This document shows positions 1 through 6,782 of a stretch of 6,782 bases of DNA, one piece after another (position 1 is the first letter of the stretch; each line of letters opens with the position of its first letter). The notes under the pieces were generated by a model. That model was not told where the DNA came from, ran no database searches, and was given only the letters and a program-made list of their open reading frames with translations. Origin of the DNA: an uncultured Actinomycetes bacterium (GTDB taxonomy: Bacteria; Actinomycetota; Actinomycetes; S36-B12); the NCBI GenBank assembly GCA_937876275.1, contig CALFIA010000330.1, forward strand, positions 1 to 6,782, written 5' to 3'. The translations under genes and the position numbers were made by a program.

Positions 1-638
1 CGGAGATGCTCGGCATCGTGCTGCGCGGCGAGGGCTTCGAACCCGTGTTCTGCGTCGACGACGCCCAAGCTGTTCAGGCGTTCCGCGACTCTCGACCCGA
101 CATCGTCCTGCTTGACCTCATGCTGCCGGGCATGGATGGCATCGACATCTGTCGCGCCATCCGCCAGAACTCCGGCGTACCGATCGTCATGCTGACCGCT
201 CGCGGCGACACCGTCGATGTCGTGGTGGGGCTCGAAGCTGGTGCCGACGACTACATCGTCAAGCCGTTCAAGCCCAAGGAGCTCGTGGCTCGCATTCGGG
301 CCCGCGTTCGTCGGCATGATGATTCGGCATCGTCGAACCTCGCCATCGGTGATCTCATCATTGATGTCAACGCGCACACCGTCACGCGCGGTGGGCTTCC
401 GCTGGCACTGACTCCGCTCGAATTCGATCTGCTTGTCTGCCTGGCGAAGAAGCCCGGTCAGGTATTCACCCGCGAGGTCCTTCTGCAAGAGGTGTGGGGC
501 TACCGTCACGCGGCCGATACGCGCTTGGTGAACGTTCACGTGCAGCGCCTTCGCGCGAAGATCGAAGATGATCCCGATCAGCCGGAGGTTGTGCTCACAG
601 TGAGAGGCGTCGGCTACAAGGCCGGCCCGGCGGTCTAG
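1..638 (+). CDS. mtrA: MtrA response regulator, OmpR/PhoB family (5' end cut by window)
   Basis: Response regulator of the MtrAB two-component system, a cytoplasmic DNA-binding protein activated by phosphorylation from MtrB. The first complete codon in frame is at position 3, and the ATG at 6 is an internal methionine: the sequence there (MLGIVLRGEGF) matches MtrA about 19 residues in, so the real start and the first Asp pair lie outside the window. Counting from that Met, the receiver domain covers about 1-100, with the phospho-acceptor Asp37 in LLDLMLPG, the switch Thr64 in VMLTA and Lys86 in the IVKPFKPKEL motif. The winged-helix output domain spans about 112-208, with LTPLEFDLL, VWGYRH and the recognition-helix segment VNVHVQRLRAKIE, and ends TVRGVGYKAGP. 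With about 19 missing residues the length would be close to the usual 225-230. It is followed after 7 bases by mtrB, so the pair is surely co-transcribed. Its promoter is outside the window. Confidence 0.97.
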   Translation, partial: EMLGIVLRGEGFEPVFCVDDAQAVQAFRDSRPDIVLLDLMLPGMDGIDICRAIRQNSGVPIVMLTARGDTVDVVVGLEAGADDYIVKPFKPKELVARIRARVRRHDDSASSNLAIGDLIIDVNAHTVTRGGLPLALTPLEFDLLVCLAKKPGQVFTREVLLQEVWGYRHAADTRLVNVHVQRLRAKIEDDPDQPEVVLTVRGVGYKAGPAV

Positions 639-645
639 CCGGCTC

Positions 646-2316
646 ATGCGCTTCTCCGACCTGCTCCTGGCGGGCCCCCGCTGGGTTCGTCAGGTCTGGA
701 CAGGCTCACTCCTCGTACGCATCACCACCACGACATTGGTGCTCTCGATCGTCGCAATGGGTGTGCTCGGCTTTTCGCTGCTGTCGCGCGTGACCACCGG
801 CCTGCTCAACTCCAAGGAATCCCTGTCCGTTGCTGAGGCAACGGCTGGTCTCGCGGATGCGCAACGCCTGCTCGATGCTGCATCCACCGGTGCGGCCGCG
901 CCCGCTCCTTCGCGCCTTGTCGACACAGTCGTCTCCGCGCTCGCCTCTCGCGCTGGTGCTCCCGGTAACTATGAAGTTCTTCTGCTCTCGTCGAATCCCG
1001 GGGTGAGCGCGCCCGAGCGCGGCACCAACCTGGTGTCGGTTGCCTCCGTTCCCCTGGATCTGCGCACTGCGATCACCGATACCCAGCGTGAGTCATGGAC
1101 GTATACGTCGATCAGTTATCTCGACGGACGCTCCGAGCCCGGTCTCGTGGTGGGCGCGCCGATCACGATTGCCGGAGTCGGGCCTTATGAGCTCTACTAC
1201 CTGTTCCCGCTCGCACAGGAGCAGCAGACACTCGATCTGGTGAAGAGCGCGGTTCTCGGCACCGGTCTGCTGCTCGTTGGCTTGCTCGTCTTCGTCGCGT
1301 GGTTGGTCACGCGACAGGTTGTGAATCCGGTGCGCGCCGCTGCCGCCACCGCTCGACGATTCTCCGACGGCCACTTCGACGAGCGCATGCGAGTCAAGGG
1401 AGCCGATGATCTCGCGCAGCTCGCAGCCTCGTTCAATGAGATGGCGGCAAGCATCGGCGAGCAGATCGGGCAGCTGGAGAACCTCTCCCGCGTGCAGCAG
1501 CGTTTCGTATCCGACGTCTCCCACGAGCTGCGCACTCCGCTCACTACGATTCGCATGGCTTCAGATCTAATGTTCGAGGAGCGCAGTTCCTTCGATGCAC
1601 CCACCGCGCGTGCTGCCGAGCTCTTGCAGACCCAGATCGATCGCTTCGAAGTTCTCCTCAGCGATCTCCTGGAGATCTCACGCTTCGATGCCGGCGCCGC
1701 AGTGCTTGAACTGGATTCCGTCGACTTCCGTGGAATCGTTCGCCGCGTCGTCGAGGCATCGATCCCGCTCGCAGATAAATGCGGTACTTCGGTACGCATG
1801 TTCGGCGGCACTCACGATTACCGCATCGAGGCTGATGCCCGCCGGATCGAGCGGATCCTGCGCAATCTGCTCGACAACGCCATCGAGCACAGCGATCGCA
1901 AGGGTGTTGATGTTGTCATCGACGTCAACGAGACGGCAGTGGCCGTCACTGTGCGCGACTACGGAGTCGGCCTGCGCCCCGGCGAGGCGACACTCGTCTT
2001 CAATCGCTTCTGGCGTGCCGACCCGGCACGTGCGCGCACGACAGGTGGAACCGGACTCGGCCTGTCGATCGCCTTCGAGGATGCGCGTCTACATCGAGGC
2101 TGGCTGGAGGCATGGGGCGAGCCCGGTCACGGCGCTTGCTTCCGCCTGACACTGCCGCGGTCGACACGACTGTCGATCATTGAATCGCCACTTCCCCTGG
2201 ATCCGGAACAGGTCGAGTCAGGTTCAGGGGAGGATTCCAGCAAGACCAGACTCGTCGGCCGCGGGGTAGATCCGTCTGAACGCGGCTACATCATCGACAG
2301 TGCGAGGAAGTCATGA
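646..2316 (+). CDS. mtrB: MtrB sensor histidine kinase
   Basis: Membrane sensor kinase partner of MtrA, 556 residues. A first membrane helix lies at about 27-47. An extracytoplasmic sensor region follows at about 48-200. The second helix is at about 202-222 (LLLVGLLVFVAWLV), followed by a HAMP linker at about 221-274. The dimerisation and phosphotransfer domain (about 283-350) has the H-box SHELRTPL with the phosphorylated His293. The ATPase domain (about 394-505) has the N-box NLLDNAIEHS, the G1 motif DYGVGL, the F-box FNRFWRADPAR and the G2 motif GGTGLGLSIA. All kinase boxes are intact. A hydrophilic tail of about 50 residues follows the ATPase core. Where MtrB proteins usually read DARLHGG, this one has DARLHRG, a small change outside the nucleotide-contact residues. 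The ATG at 646 has no clear Shine-Dalgarno sequence, and the gap from mtrA is 7 bases, so translational coupling to mtrA is likely. The stop overlaps the lpqB start. Identity rests on both sequence and gene order. Confidence 0.97.
   Translation: MRFSDLLLAGPRWVRQVWTGSLLVRITTTTLVLSIVAMGVLGFSLLSRVTTGLLNSKESLSVAEATAGLADAQRLLDAASTGAAAPAPSRLVDTVVSALASRAGAPGNYEVLLLSSNPGVSAPERGTNLVSVASVPLDLRTAITDTQRESWTYTSISYLDGRSEPGLVVGAPITIAGVGPYELYYLFPLAQEQQTLDLVKSAVLGTGLLLVGLLVFVAWLVTRQVVNPVRAAAATARRFSDGHFDERMRVKGADDLAQLAASFNEMAASIGEQIGQLENLSRVQQRFVSDVSHELRTPLTTIRMASDLMFEERSSFDAPTARAAELLQTQIDRFEVLLSDLLEISRFDAGAAVLELDSVDFRGIVRRVVEASIPLADKCGTSVRMFGGTHDYRIEADARRIERILRNLLDNAIEHSDRKGVDVVIDVNETAVAVTVRDYGVGLRPGEATLVFNRFWRADPARARTTGGTGLGLSIAFEDARLHRGWLEAWGEPGHGACFRLTLPRSTRLSIIESPLPLDPEQVESGSGEDSSKTRLVGRGVDPSERGYIIDSARKS
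2304..2310 (+). promoter_or_regulatory. Ribosome binding site of lpqB
   Basis: GAGGAAG ends 2 bases before the lpqB ATG. Its GAGG core is 5 bases from the start codon. It lies within the last codons of mtrB and supports the ATG at 2313, whose start overlaps the mtrB stop as ATGA. Confidence 0.7.
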
Positions 2317-4034
2317 GAAAGCATCTGACGATTGCACTCGCCGCCACCTGCGCCCTACTTCTGGCCGGGTGCGGGAATCTGTCGACGACCTTGACCGCCC
2401 AGGTTCCGACCTCGGGTCCGATTCAGCAGGGCGAGAAGGTCACCGCCGGCACGAATGATCAGTTCATTCGAGTGATCGCTCGGCCGCCGACACCGGGCAT
2501 GACCCCCACCCAGCTGCTCCAAGGCTTCCTTGACGCGTCCGCCTCATTCGAGGGAGACCATTTCGTCGCTCGCCAGTATCTGACGAAGCAGGCGAGTGAC
2601 ACGTGGGATCCCTCGACCGTTGTCCGCGTGTTCGAGGGCAGTGGGACTCTCACGGAAACTGGTCGTCGTGTCGATTTCTCGGCCTCTCAGGCAGCGACCA
2701 TCGGTGCAGATGGCACCTATCGAGTCAGTGAAGCAGGGGCCAATCTTCTGGTCGGCTACGGGGTGGTCAGGGACGGGGGAGAGTGGCGTATCAGTGAGTT
2801 GCCCTCCGGCCTGGTGCTCTCCCAGCCCGATGTGGAGCGCACCTTCCGCAGCCTCGCTGTCTACTTCTTCAATCCCTCGTTCACCCAATTGGTTCCTGAT
2901 CCGCGCTTGATACCGGTGTACGGCCCGGCTCAGGCCACGACCTTGACGCGCTATCTGCTTGCCGGCCCGAGTGACTGGTTGCAGCCGGCAGTGCGCACCG
3001 GGTTCCCCGATGGTGTGCGATTGAACCTCGAATCCGTGCCCGTGGTGAACGGCGTCGCGCAGGTAGATCTCAATCGCAGTGCGCGACTTGCGAGTGATGA
3101 GGCGCGGGTGTCACTCTCCGAGCAGTTGGTGTGGACCTTGGCGCAGCTGCTTGATGTGAGGGCAGTCAACATCACGGCATCGGGTGAACCCTTCCTCGTG
3201 CCCGACGTTGCGTCACCGCAGCCGCGCGATGCCTGGCCGGATGTGAATCCGAATTCGATGCCCGTTGGTGTCACCGGCTACGTCGCTCAGACTGCGGGAG
3301 TCGTCACGCTCACCGATCAGGGAACGACGCCCGCGCCTGGAGCCGCCGGCGTCACTGACTTCACCGATATTGCGATCTCGGGAGATAACACTCGCCTCGC
3401 TGGGATCGATAGCAAGGGCAATCTCGTCACCGTGCCCCTCACCTCGAGGGCGGCACGTCAGCGCATCACCTTGACGGGAGCGCCCAGTTCGCCTGCCTAT
3501 GGACCAAACGGTTCCTTGTGGGTCGCCGTGTCGGGCACCGGCCTCATGGCGGTTGATGAGCAGGGAGTGGCCGCACCGATCTCGGTCGAAGGCCTCCCGA
3601 AGAGATCGTTTGTGCTGGCGGCAGTGCCCTCGCGTGATGGCACCCGGGCTGCACTCATCGTGCGCACCGGCGCGCGCACGCGCCTGCTTCTCGCGCGCGT
3701 GACGAGCAATGGACCGACAGCAAGCGCAGACCTCGCGATCTCGGATCCCATTCGCGTCGAGAAGCAGCTCACTGAGGTTGTCGACGTCGCATGGGAAGGC
3801 GCCGACAAGCTGCTCGTTCTTGGCAGCACCGGTGGAGCGGAGCTGCAGGCCTTTGAGGTGAACATCGCCGACGGTTCGGTCACTGGCGAAGGCGGAGTTG
3901 CGGGTGCTGTCAGTATCGCGGCTGCCCCCGGCCAGCCAAACCTGATGGGCAACTCCGAGGGCAAGATCTTTGAGGTTCTGGGCGGGGCCTGGCTCGAGCG
4001 CACGAGTGGCGTATCGCCGACATACCCGAACTAG
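2313..4034 (+). CDS. lpqB: LpqB lipoprotein, MtrAB accessory protein
   Basis: Secreted lipoprotein of 573 residues, the usual size for LpqB. It begins with a lipoprotein signal peptide: basic MRKH, a hydrophobic core, and the lipobox LLAGC with the lipidated Cys20. The mature protein should be anchored to the outer face of the membrane. An LpqB N-terminal domain (about 40-170) starts just after the characteristic VPTSGP stretch. A GerMN domain follows at about 195-295 (around LTRYLLAGPS to VNGVAQVDLN). The remainder (about 315-573) looks like the C-terminal LpqB beta-propeller, with repeated short strands such as TDIAISGDNTRLAGID and DVAWEGADKLLVLG. In mycobacteria LpqB binds the extracellular part of MtrB and tunes MtrA phosphorylation; the same role is inferred here from its place as third gene of the operon. 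It overlaps mtrB by 4 bases. It ends convergently against comF with no spacer, and I see no terminator with a T-run after it. Confidence 0.96.
   Translation: MRKHLTIALAATCALLLAGCGNLSTTLTAQVPTSGPIQQGEKVTAGTNDQFIRVIARPPTPGMTPTQLLQGFLDASASFEGDHFVARQYLTKQASDTWDPSTVVRVFEGSGTLTETGRRVDFSASQAATIGADGTYRVSEAGANLLVGYGVVRDGGEWRISELPSGLVLSQPDVERTFRSLAVYFFNPSFTQLVPDPRLIPVYGPAQATTLTRYLLAGPSDWLQPAVRTGFPDGVRLNLESVPVVNGVAQVDLNRSARLASDEARVSLSEQLVWTLAQLLDVRAVNITASGEPFLVPDVASPQPRDAWPDVNPNSMPVGVTGYVAQTAGVVTLTDQGTTPAPGAAGVTDFTDIAISGDNTRLAGIDSKGNLVTVPLTSRAARQRITLTGAPSSPAYGPNGSLWVAVSGTGLMAVDEQGVAAPISVEGLPKRSFVLAAVPSRDGTRAALIVRTGARTRLLLARVTSNGPTASADLAISDPIRVEKQLTEVVDVAWEGADKLLVLGSTGGAELQAFEVNIADGSVTGEGGVAGAVSIAAAPGQPNLMGNSEGKIFEVLGGAWLERTSGVSPTYPN
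4031..4034. other. Shared CTAG: overlapping stop codons of lpqB and comF
   Basis: The palindrome CTAG holds both stop codons: TAG at 4032-4034 on the + strand ends lpqB, and TAG at 4033-4031 on the - strand ends comF. The two convergent genes therefore overlap by 4 bases with no non-coding DNA between them. Transcripts from at least one side must run into the antisense of the other gene unless termination occurs within coding sequence. Confidence 0.9.
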
Positions 4035-4702
4035 TGACGAAGGCCGCGCAGCGGAGTGCTCGCCACAGTGGCTACGTCCGCGACTTCGTACCCGGCACCG
4101 ACGAGGGTGCGAAGCGCCTCGGTCACGGTGACTCCGGTCGTGATGACGTCATCAACTACCACGATCTGCCCACGAATGTGATGTGAACGCTCGCTGAGCG
4201 CGAATGACGACTCAACGGCGAGGCGTCGCTGTTCTCGTCCGAGTAATTTCATTGCTCCGGAGTCTCGCGAGCGAAGGATGAGTGACGCTGACGTAGCGGG
4301 CTGTCCGATGGTGCGCAGTGCCTGAATCGCAGCTCTCACGATGTCCGCAAGCGGATCGGTTCCGCGTCGAGCACGCGAGTGCGCATGCGGCGGTATGGGC
4401 ACGAGCGTCACGGCATCAGAGGTCACGCTTGTGACAGCTCTGGCAAGCAAGGCACCGAGAAATGGGGTGAGCACCTGCCAGCCATGTTCCTTGTGCGCGA
4501 GGACAACGCTCTTGCCGACACCGAGATAGTCGGTGGCTGCGAACGCCACTGCACCATCGGGCAGCTCACGCTCGAGAATGCCGCGAGTCAGGAAGGTCCA
4601 GCAGGCTGCGCATAGTACGGAGCCGGGCGCCTCGCAGCCTGCGCAGGATCGAGCGAGAACCAGGTCGGCGAGATCCGTGCGCAGTTCGCGCCAATCGAGC
4701 AT
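4031..4702 (-). CDS. ComF family phosphoribosyltransferase-like protein
   Basis: Protein of 223 residues of the ComF family. It has an N-terminal zinc-ribbon-like four-cysteine cluster (Cys20, Cys23, Cys31, Cys34 in CAGC and CAAC), then a type I phosphoribosyltransferase fold. The family motif VPIPPHAHSRARRGTDPLADI lies at about 101-121. The PRPP-binding loop VVVDDVITTGVTV is at about 181-193, with the paired acidic residues DD intact. ComF is required for DNA uptake in naturally competent bacteria, but it is widespread in actinobacteria not known to be competent, and its substrate is unknown. No other competence gene is in the window. The ATG at 4702 gives the usual family N-terminus; a GGTGAGAG stretch upstream is rather far (13 bases), so the ribosome site is weak. 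It lies 77 bases downstream of the GNAT-LuxR gene on the same strand, so read-through from that gene is possible. No distinct promoter is clear. Confidence 0.9.
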   Translation of the reverse strand: MLDWRELRTDLADLVLARSCAGCEAPGSVLCAACWTFLTRGILERELPDGAVAFAATDYLGVGKSVVLAHKEHGWQVLTPFLGALLARAVTSVTSDAVTLVPIPPHAHSRARRGTDPLADIVRAAIQALRTIGQPATSASLILRSRDSGAMKLLGREQRRLAVESSFALSERSHHIRGQIVVVDDVITTGVTVTEALRTLVGAGYEVADVATVASTPLRGLRH

Positions 4703-4735
4703 GCACCGAGCATTGCTCTCACCTATTGGGATAAC

Positions 4736-4747
4736 GCTTCACGAAGC
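4736..4747. repeat. Short stem-loop between comF and GNAT-LuxR gene
   Basis: GCTTC-AC-GAAGC is a perfect inverted repeat. As RNA it would probably fold with a 4-bp stem and a CACG loop. It is in the 77-base gap between the two minus-strand genes. There is no T-run, so I do not call it a terminator. Confidence 0.3.
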
Positions 4748-4748
4748 C

Positions 4749-4766
4749 CCGCGGTGGATACCTCGG
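4749..4766 (-). terminator. Possible stem-loop after the GNAT-LuxR gene
   Basis: CCGCGGT and ACCTCGG pair at 6 of 7 positions around a GGAT loop. The element is 14 bases downstream of the GNAT-LuxR stop on the minus strand and adjacent to a second small stem-loop. Actinobacterial terminators often lack a T-run, so weak or partial termination before comF is possible. The stem is short and carries a mismatch, hence the low confidence. Confidence 0.2.
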
Positions 4767-4779
4767 CGGTCTGGGGATA

Positions 4780-5568
4780 TCAGTGCGGAAGCGCGGTGAG
4801 CCCGAGACTTACCCCGCGCACGACCGCATCGGTGCGCGATCGGGCGTGGAGTTTCTCCAGGAGTGCGCGCACGTGATTCTTGACCGTGTTCTCACTGATG
4901 CCCAGTGACTGCGCGATCGCGCGGTTGGGCTCGCCGGCAGCAATGAGGTCGAGTACCTGCTGTTCGCGGCGGGTCAGCACCACGGTCGGGGACTTCGTCC
5001 GTGTCGTAAGCGTGGGAATCGGCTGGGGAGCTAGGTCAGAGGCGAGGAGCTCGCCGTACCAGCTGTCGACTCGCGTACCTCGATGCGCAAGGCCAAGACG
5101 CAGAGTCTCGGAATGGATGCGGAAGCCCACGCGTTCGGCGAGCGTCCGAGACGCGACATTCCCGGTGAATGCCTTCCAGGTGATGACCTGAAGTCCCCAT
5201 TGGTGGAGAGCCCAGGTGCAGGCCAGCCGAATGGCGGCAGTGCCCACGCCTCGCCCGCGTTGCCCGGGCGCGATCATGTAGCCGATTTCGGCAGCTCCGG
5301 CGCCATCGGGGCGCAGGTCAACCGTGCCGATCCACCGGTTATCGGCCTCGGTGATCACCCAGGTCGGGTTGCGCCACCACTGAGTGGGGGTGAGGCGGTC
5401 ATTGAGGAAGGCCCGGGCGTCAGAGATGTCGTAGGGGCTGGGCACGGTGGTCCAGCGGATGATCTCGGGATCCTGGCAGCCCTCGACGATGTCGACGGCG
5501 TCGGTCGAGGCCGGCGGCCGGAGCGTTAGGCGGCCATCGCTGAGGATGGGCGGGGTCTCAGGCGGCAC
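4780..5568 (-). CDS. GNAT acetyltransferase fused to a LuxR-type DNA-binding domain
   Basis: Two-domain protein, about 262 residues from the GTG at 5568. The N-terminal part (about 10-178) is a GNAT acetyltransferase of the RimJ/RimL-like type. It opens DGRLTLRP, carries the acetyl-CoA pyrophosphate loop QRGRGVGT (103-110) preceded by the strand EIGYMIAPG, and has the late motif NVASRTLAERVGF (138-149). After a short Pro/Thr-rich linker (about 180-196), the C-terminal part (197-255) is a LuxR/GerE helix-turn-helix with the family signature LTRREQQVLDLIAAG, AIAQSLGISENTVKNHV and KLHARSRTDAV. There is no receiver or PAS domain, so it resembles a one-component regulator whose acetyltransferase-like half may sense or modify something; no substrate can be named. 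The open frame runs on to 5823, but that part overlaps secA and its promoter and does not look protein-like. The GTG at 5568 is the first start just before the domain; it has no clear Shine-Dalgarno, so a GTG at 5628 (282 residues) remains possible. It is divergent from secA. Confidence 0.85.
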   Translation of the reverse strand: MPPETPPILSDGRLTLRPPASTDAVDIVEGCQDPEIIRWTTVPSPYDISDARAFLNDRLTPTQWWRNPTWVITEADNRWIGTVDLRPDGAGAAEIGYMIAPGQRGRGVGTAAIRLACTWALHQWGLQVITWKAFTGNVASRTLAERVGFRIHSETLRLGLAHRGTRVDSWYGELLASDLAPQPIPTLTTRTKSPTVVLTRREQQVLDLIAAGEPNRAIAQSLGISENTVKNHVRALLEKLHARSRTDAVVRGVSLGLTALPH

Positions 5569-5569
5569 A

Positions 5570-5597
5570 TTGGCAGTCTGGCATGACCAACTACGAT
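5570..5597 (+). promoter_or_regulatory. Candidate sigma-70-type promoter of secA
   Basis: TTGGCA (5570-5575, 5 of 6 to the TTGACA consensus) and TACGAT (5592-5597, 4 of 6 to TATAAT with the key first T, second A and last T) are 16 bases apart. Transcription would begin near 5603-5605 and leave a leader of about 75 bases before secA. The -35 box starts 2 bases from the start codon of the divergent GNAT-LuxR gene. The prediction comes from sequence only. Confidence 0.5.
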
Positions 5598-5603
5598 GGG
5601 GGA

Positions 5604-5619
5604 GGGCCGAGTGAGGCCC
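5604..5619. repeat. Inverted repeat GGGCC/GGCCC at the start of the secA leader
   Basis: GGGCC (5604-5608) and GGCCC (5615-5619) pair perfectly around the loop GAGTGA. The hairpin would sit at the very 5' end of the predicted secA transcript, where it could stabilise the mRNA. It could equally be an operator in DNA form. No known riboswitch was recognised. Confidence 0.4.
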
Positions 5620-5625
5620 GGCCCG

Positions 5626-5642
5626 CACGTGTCGTGAGTCAC
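5626..5642. repeat. Overlapping small palindromes in the secA / GNAT-LuxR gap
   Basis: CACG-TGT-CGTG (5626-5636) is a perfect inverted repeat that contains the palindrome CACGTG. It overlaps a second one, GTGA-G-TCAC (5634-5642). They lie in the only non-coding DNA between the divergent genes, so they are candidate protein-binding sites, possibly for the LuxR-type regulator itself. That link is a guess. Confidence 0.35.
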
Positions 5643-5661
5643 TTCGCCGGGTACGCCACCT

Positions 5662-5668
5662 GAAAGGG
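5662..5668 (+). promoter_or_regulatory. Ribosome binding site deciding the secA start
   Basis: GAAAGGG ends 9 bases before the GTG at 5678 and 15 bases before the in-frame ATG at 5684. The spacing favours the GTG, which adds two residues (Met-Gly) before the MFDKIL that follows. Confidence 0.6.
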
Positions 5669-5677
5669 CTCAACACC

Positions 5678-6782
<1,105 letters not shown>

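Noticed and set aside
1197..1811. 204-residue open frame antisense to mtrB
   Set aside because: Ser/Arg-rich shadow of the intact mtrB kinase region with no domain signature.
3671..3701. GC-alternating inverted repeat (CACGCGC / GCGCGTG with an 11-base loop) inside lpqB
   Set aside because: It encodes ordinary Arg-, Ala- and Leu-rich sequence of the LpqB propeller (around TGARTRLLLARV), and such repeats arise by chance in GC-rich codons; no T-run or regulatory context.
4431..4437. TGTGACA-like word considered as an MtrA binding site
   Set aside because: It is a single half-site inside comF coding sequence, with no properly spaced second copy and no promoter nearby.
5083..5529. 148-residue open frame antisense to the GNAT-LuxR gene
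   Set aside because: Gly/Asp-rich shadow of the GNAT domain coding sequence with no recognisable motif.

Overview
The window comes from a high-GC actinobacterium. The evidence is the mtrA-mtrB-lpqB gene set, which is essentially confined to Actinobacteria, followed a few genes later by secA, together with strong G/C preference at third codon positions. The exact family cannot be fixed from this stretch; a Micrococcales- or Actinomycetales-type organism would fit. There are six protein-coding genes. Two of them, mtrA at the left edge and secA at the right edge, are cut by the window. I see no RNA gene, insertion sequence, CRISPR array or phage feature.

Left half (1-4034, + strand): a tight operon of mtrA (OmpR-type response regulator, missing about its first 19 residues), mtrB (membrane sensor histidine kinase) and lpqB (lipoprotein). 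mtrA and mtrB are 7 bases apart, and mtrB and lpqB overlap in an ATGA. In mycobacteria this trio forms one envelope-stress and cell-division signalling module: LpqB is a lipoprotein that touches the MtrB sensor, MtrB phosphorylates MtrA, and MtrA controls cell-wall, division and replication-linked genes.

Middle (4031-5568, - strand): a comF-like phosphoribosyltransferase gene converges on lpqB so closely that the two stop codons share the palindrome CTAG. Upstream of it on the same strand is a gene for an unusual two-domain protein, an N-terminal GNAT acetyltransferase fused to a C-terminal LuxR-type helix-turn-helix. A 77-base gap between these two genes holds two weak stem-loops.

Right (5569-6782, + strand): a short divergent control region of about 110 bases, with a good sigma-70-like promoter candidate and several inverted repeats, leads into secA, the motor ATPase of the general secretion pathway. 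Only its first ~368 codons are present.

The main oddity is the lpqB-secA interval. In M. tuberculosis, as I recall, it carries co-oriented comF-like and hibernation-factor (HPF/RaiA) genes. Here comF is inverted, no HPF gene is present, and the GNAT-LuxR fusion sits divergently against secA.
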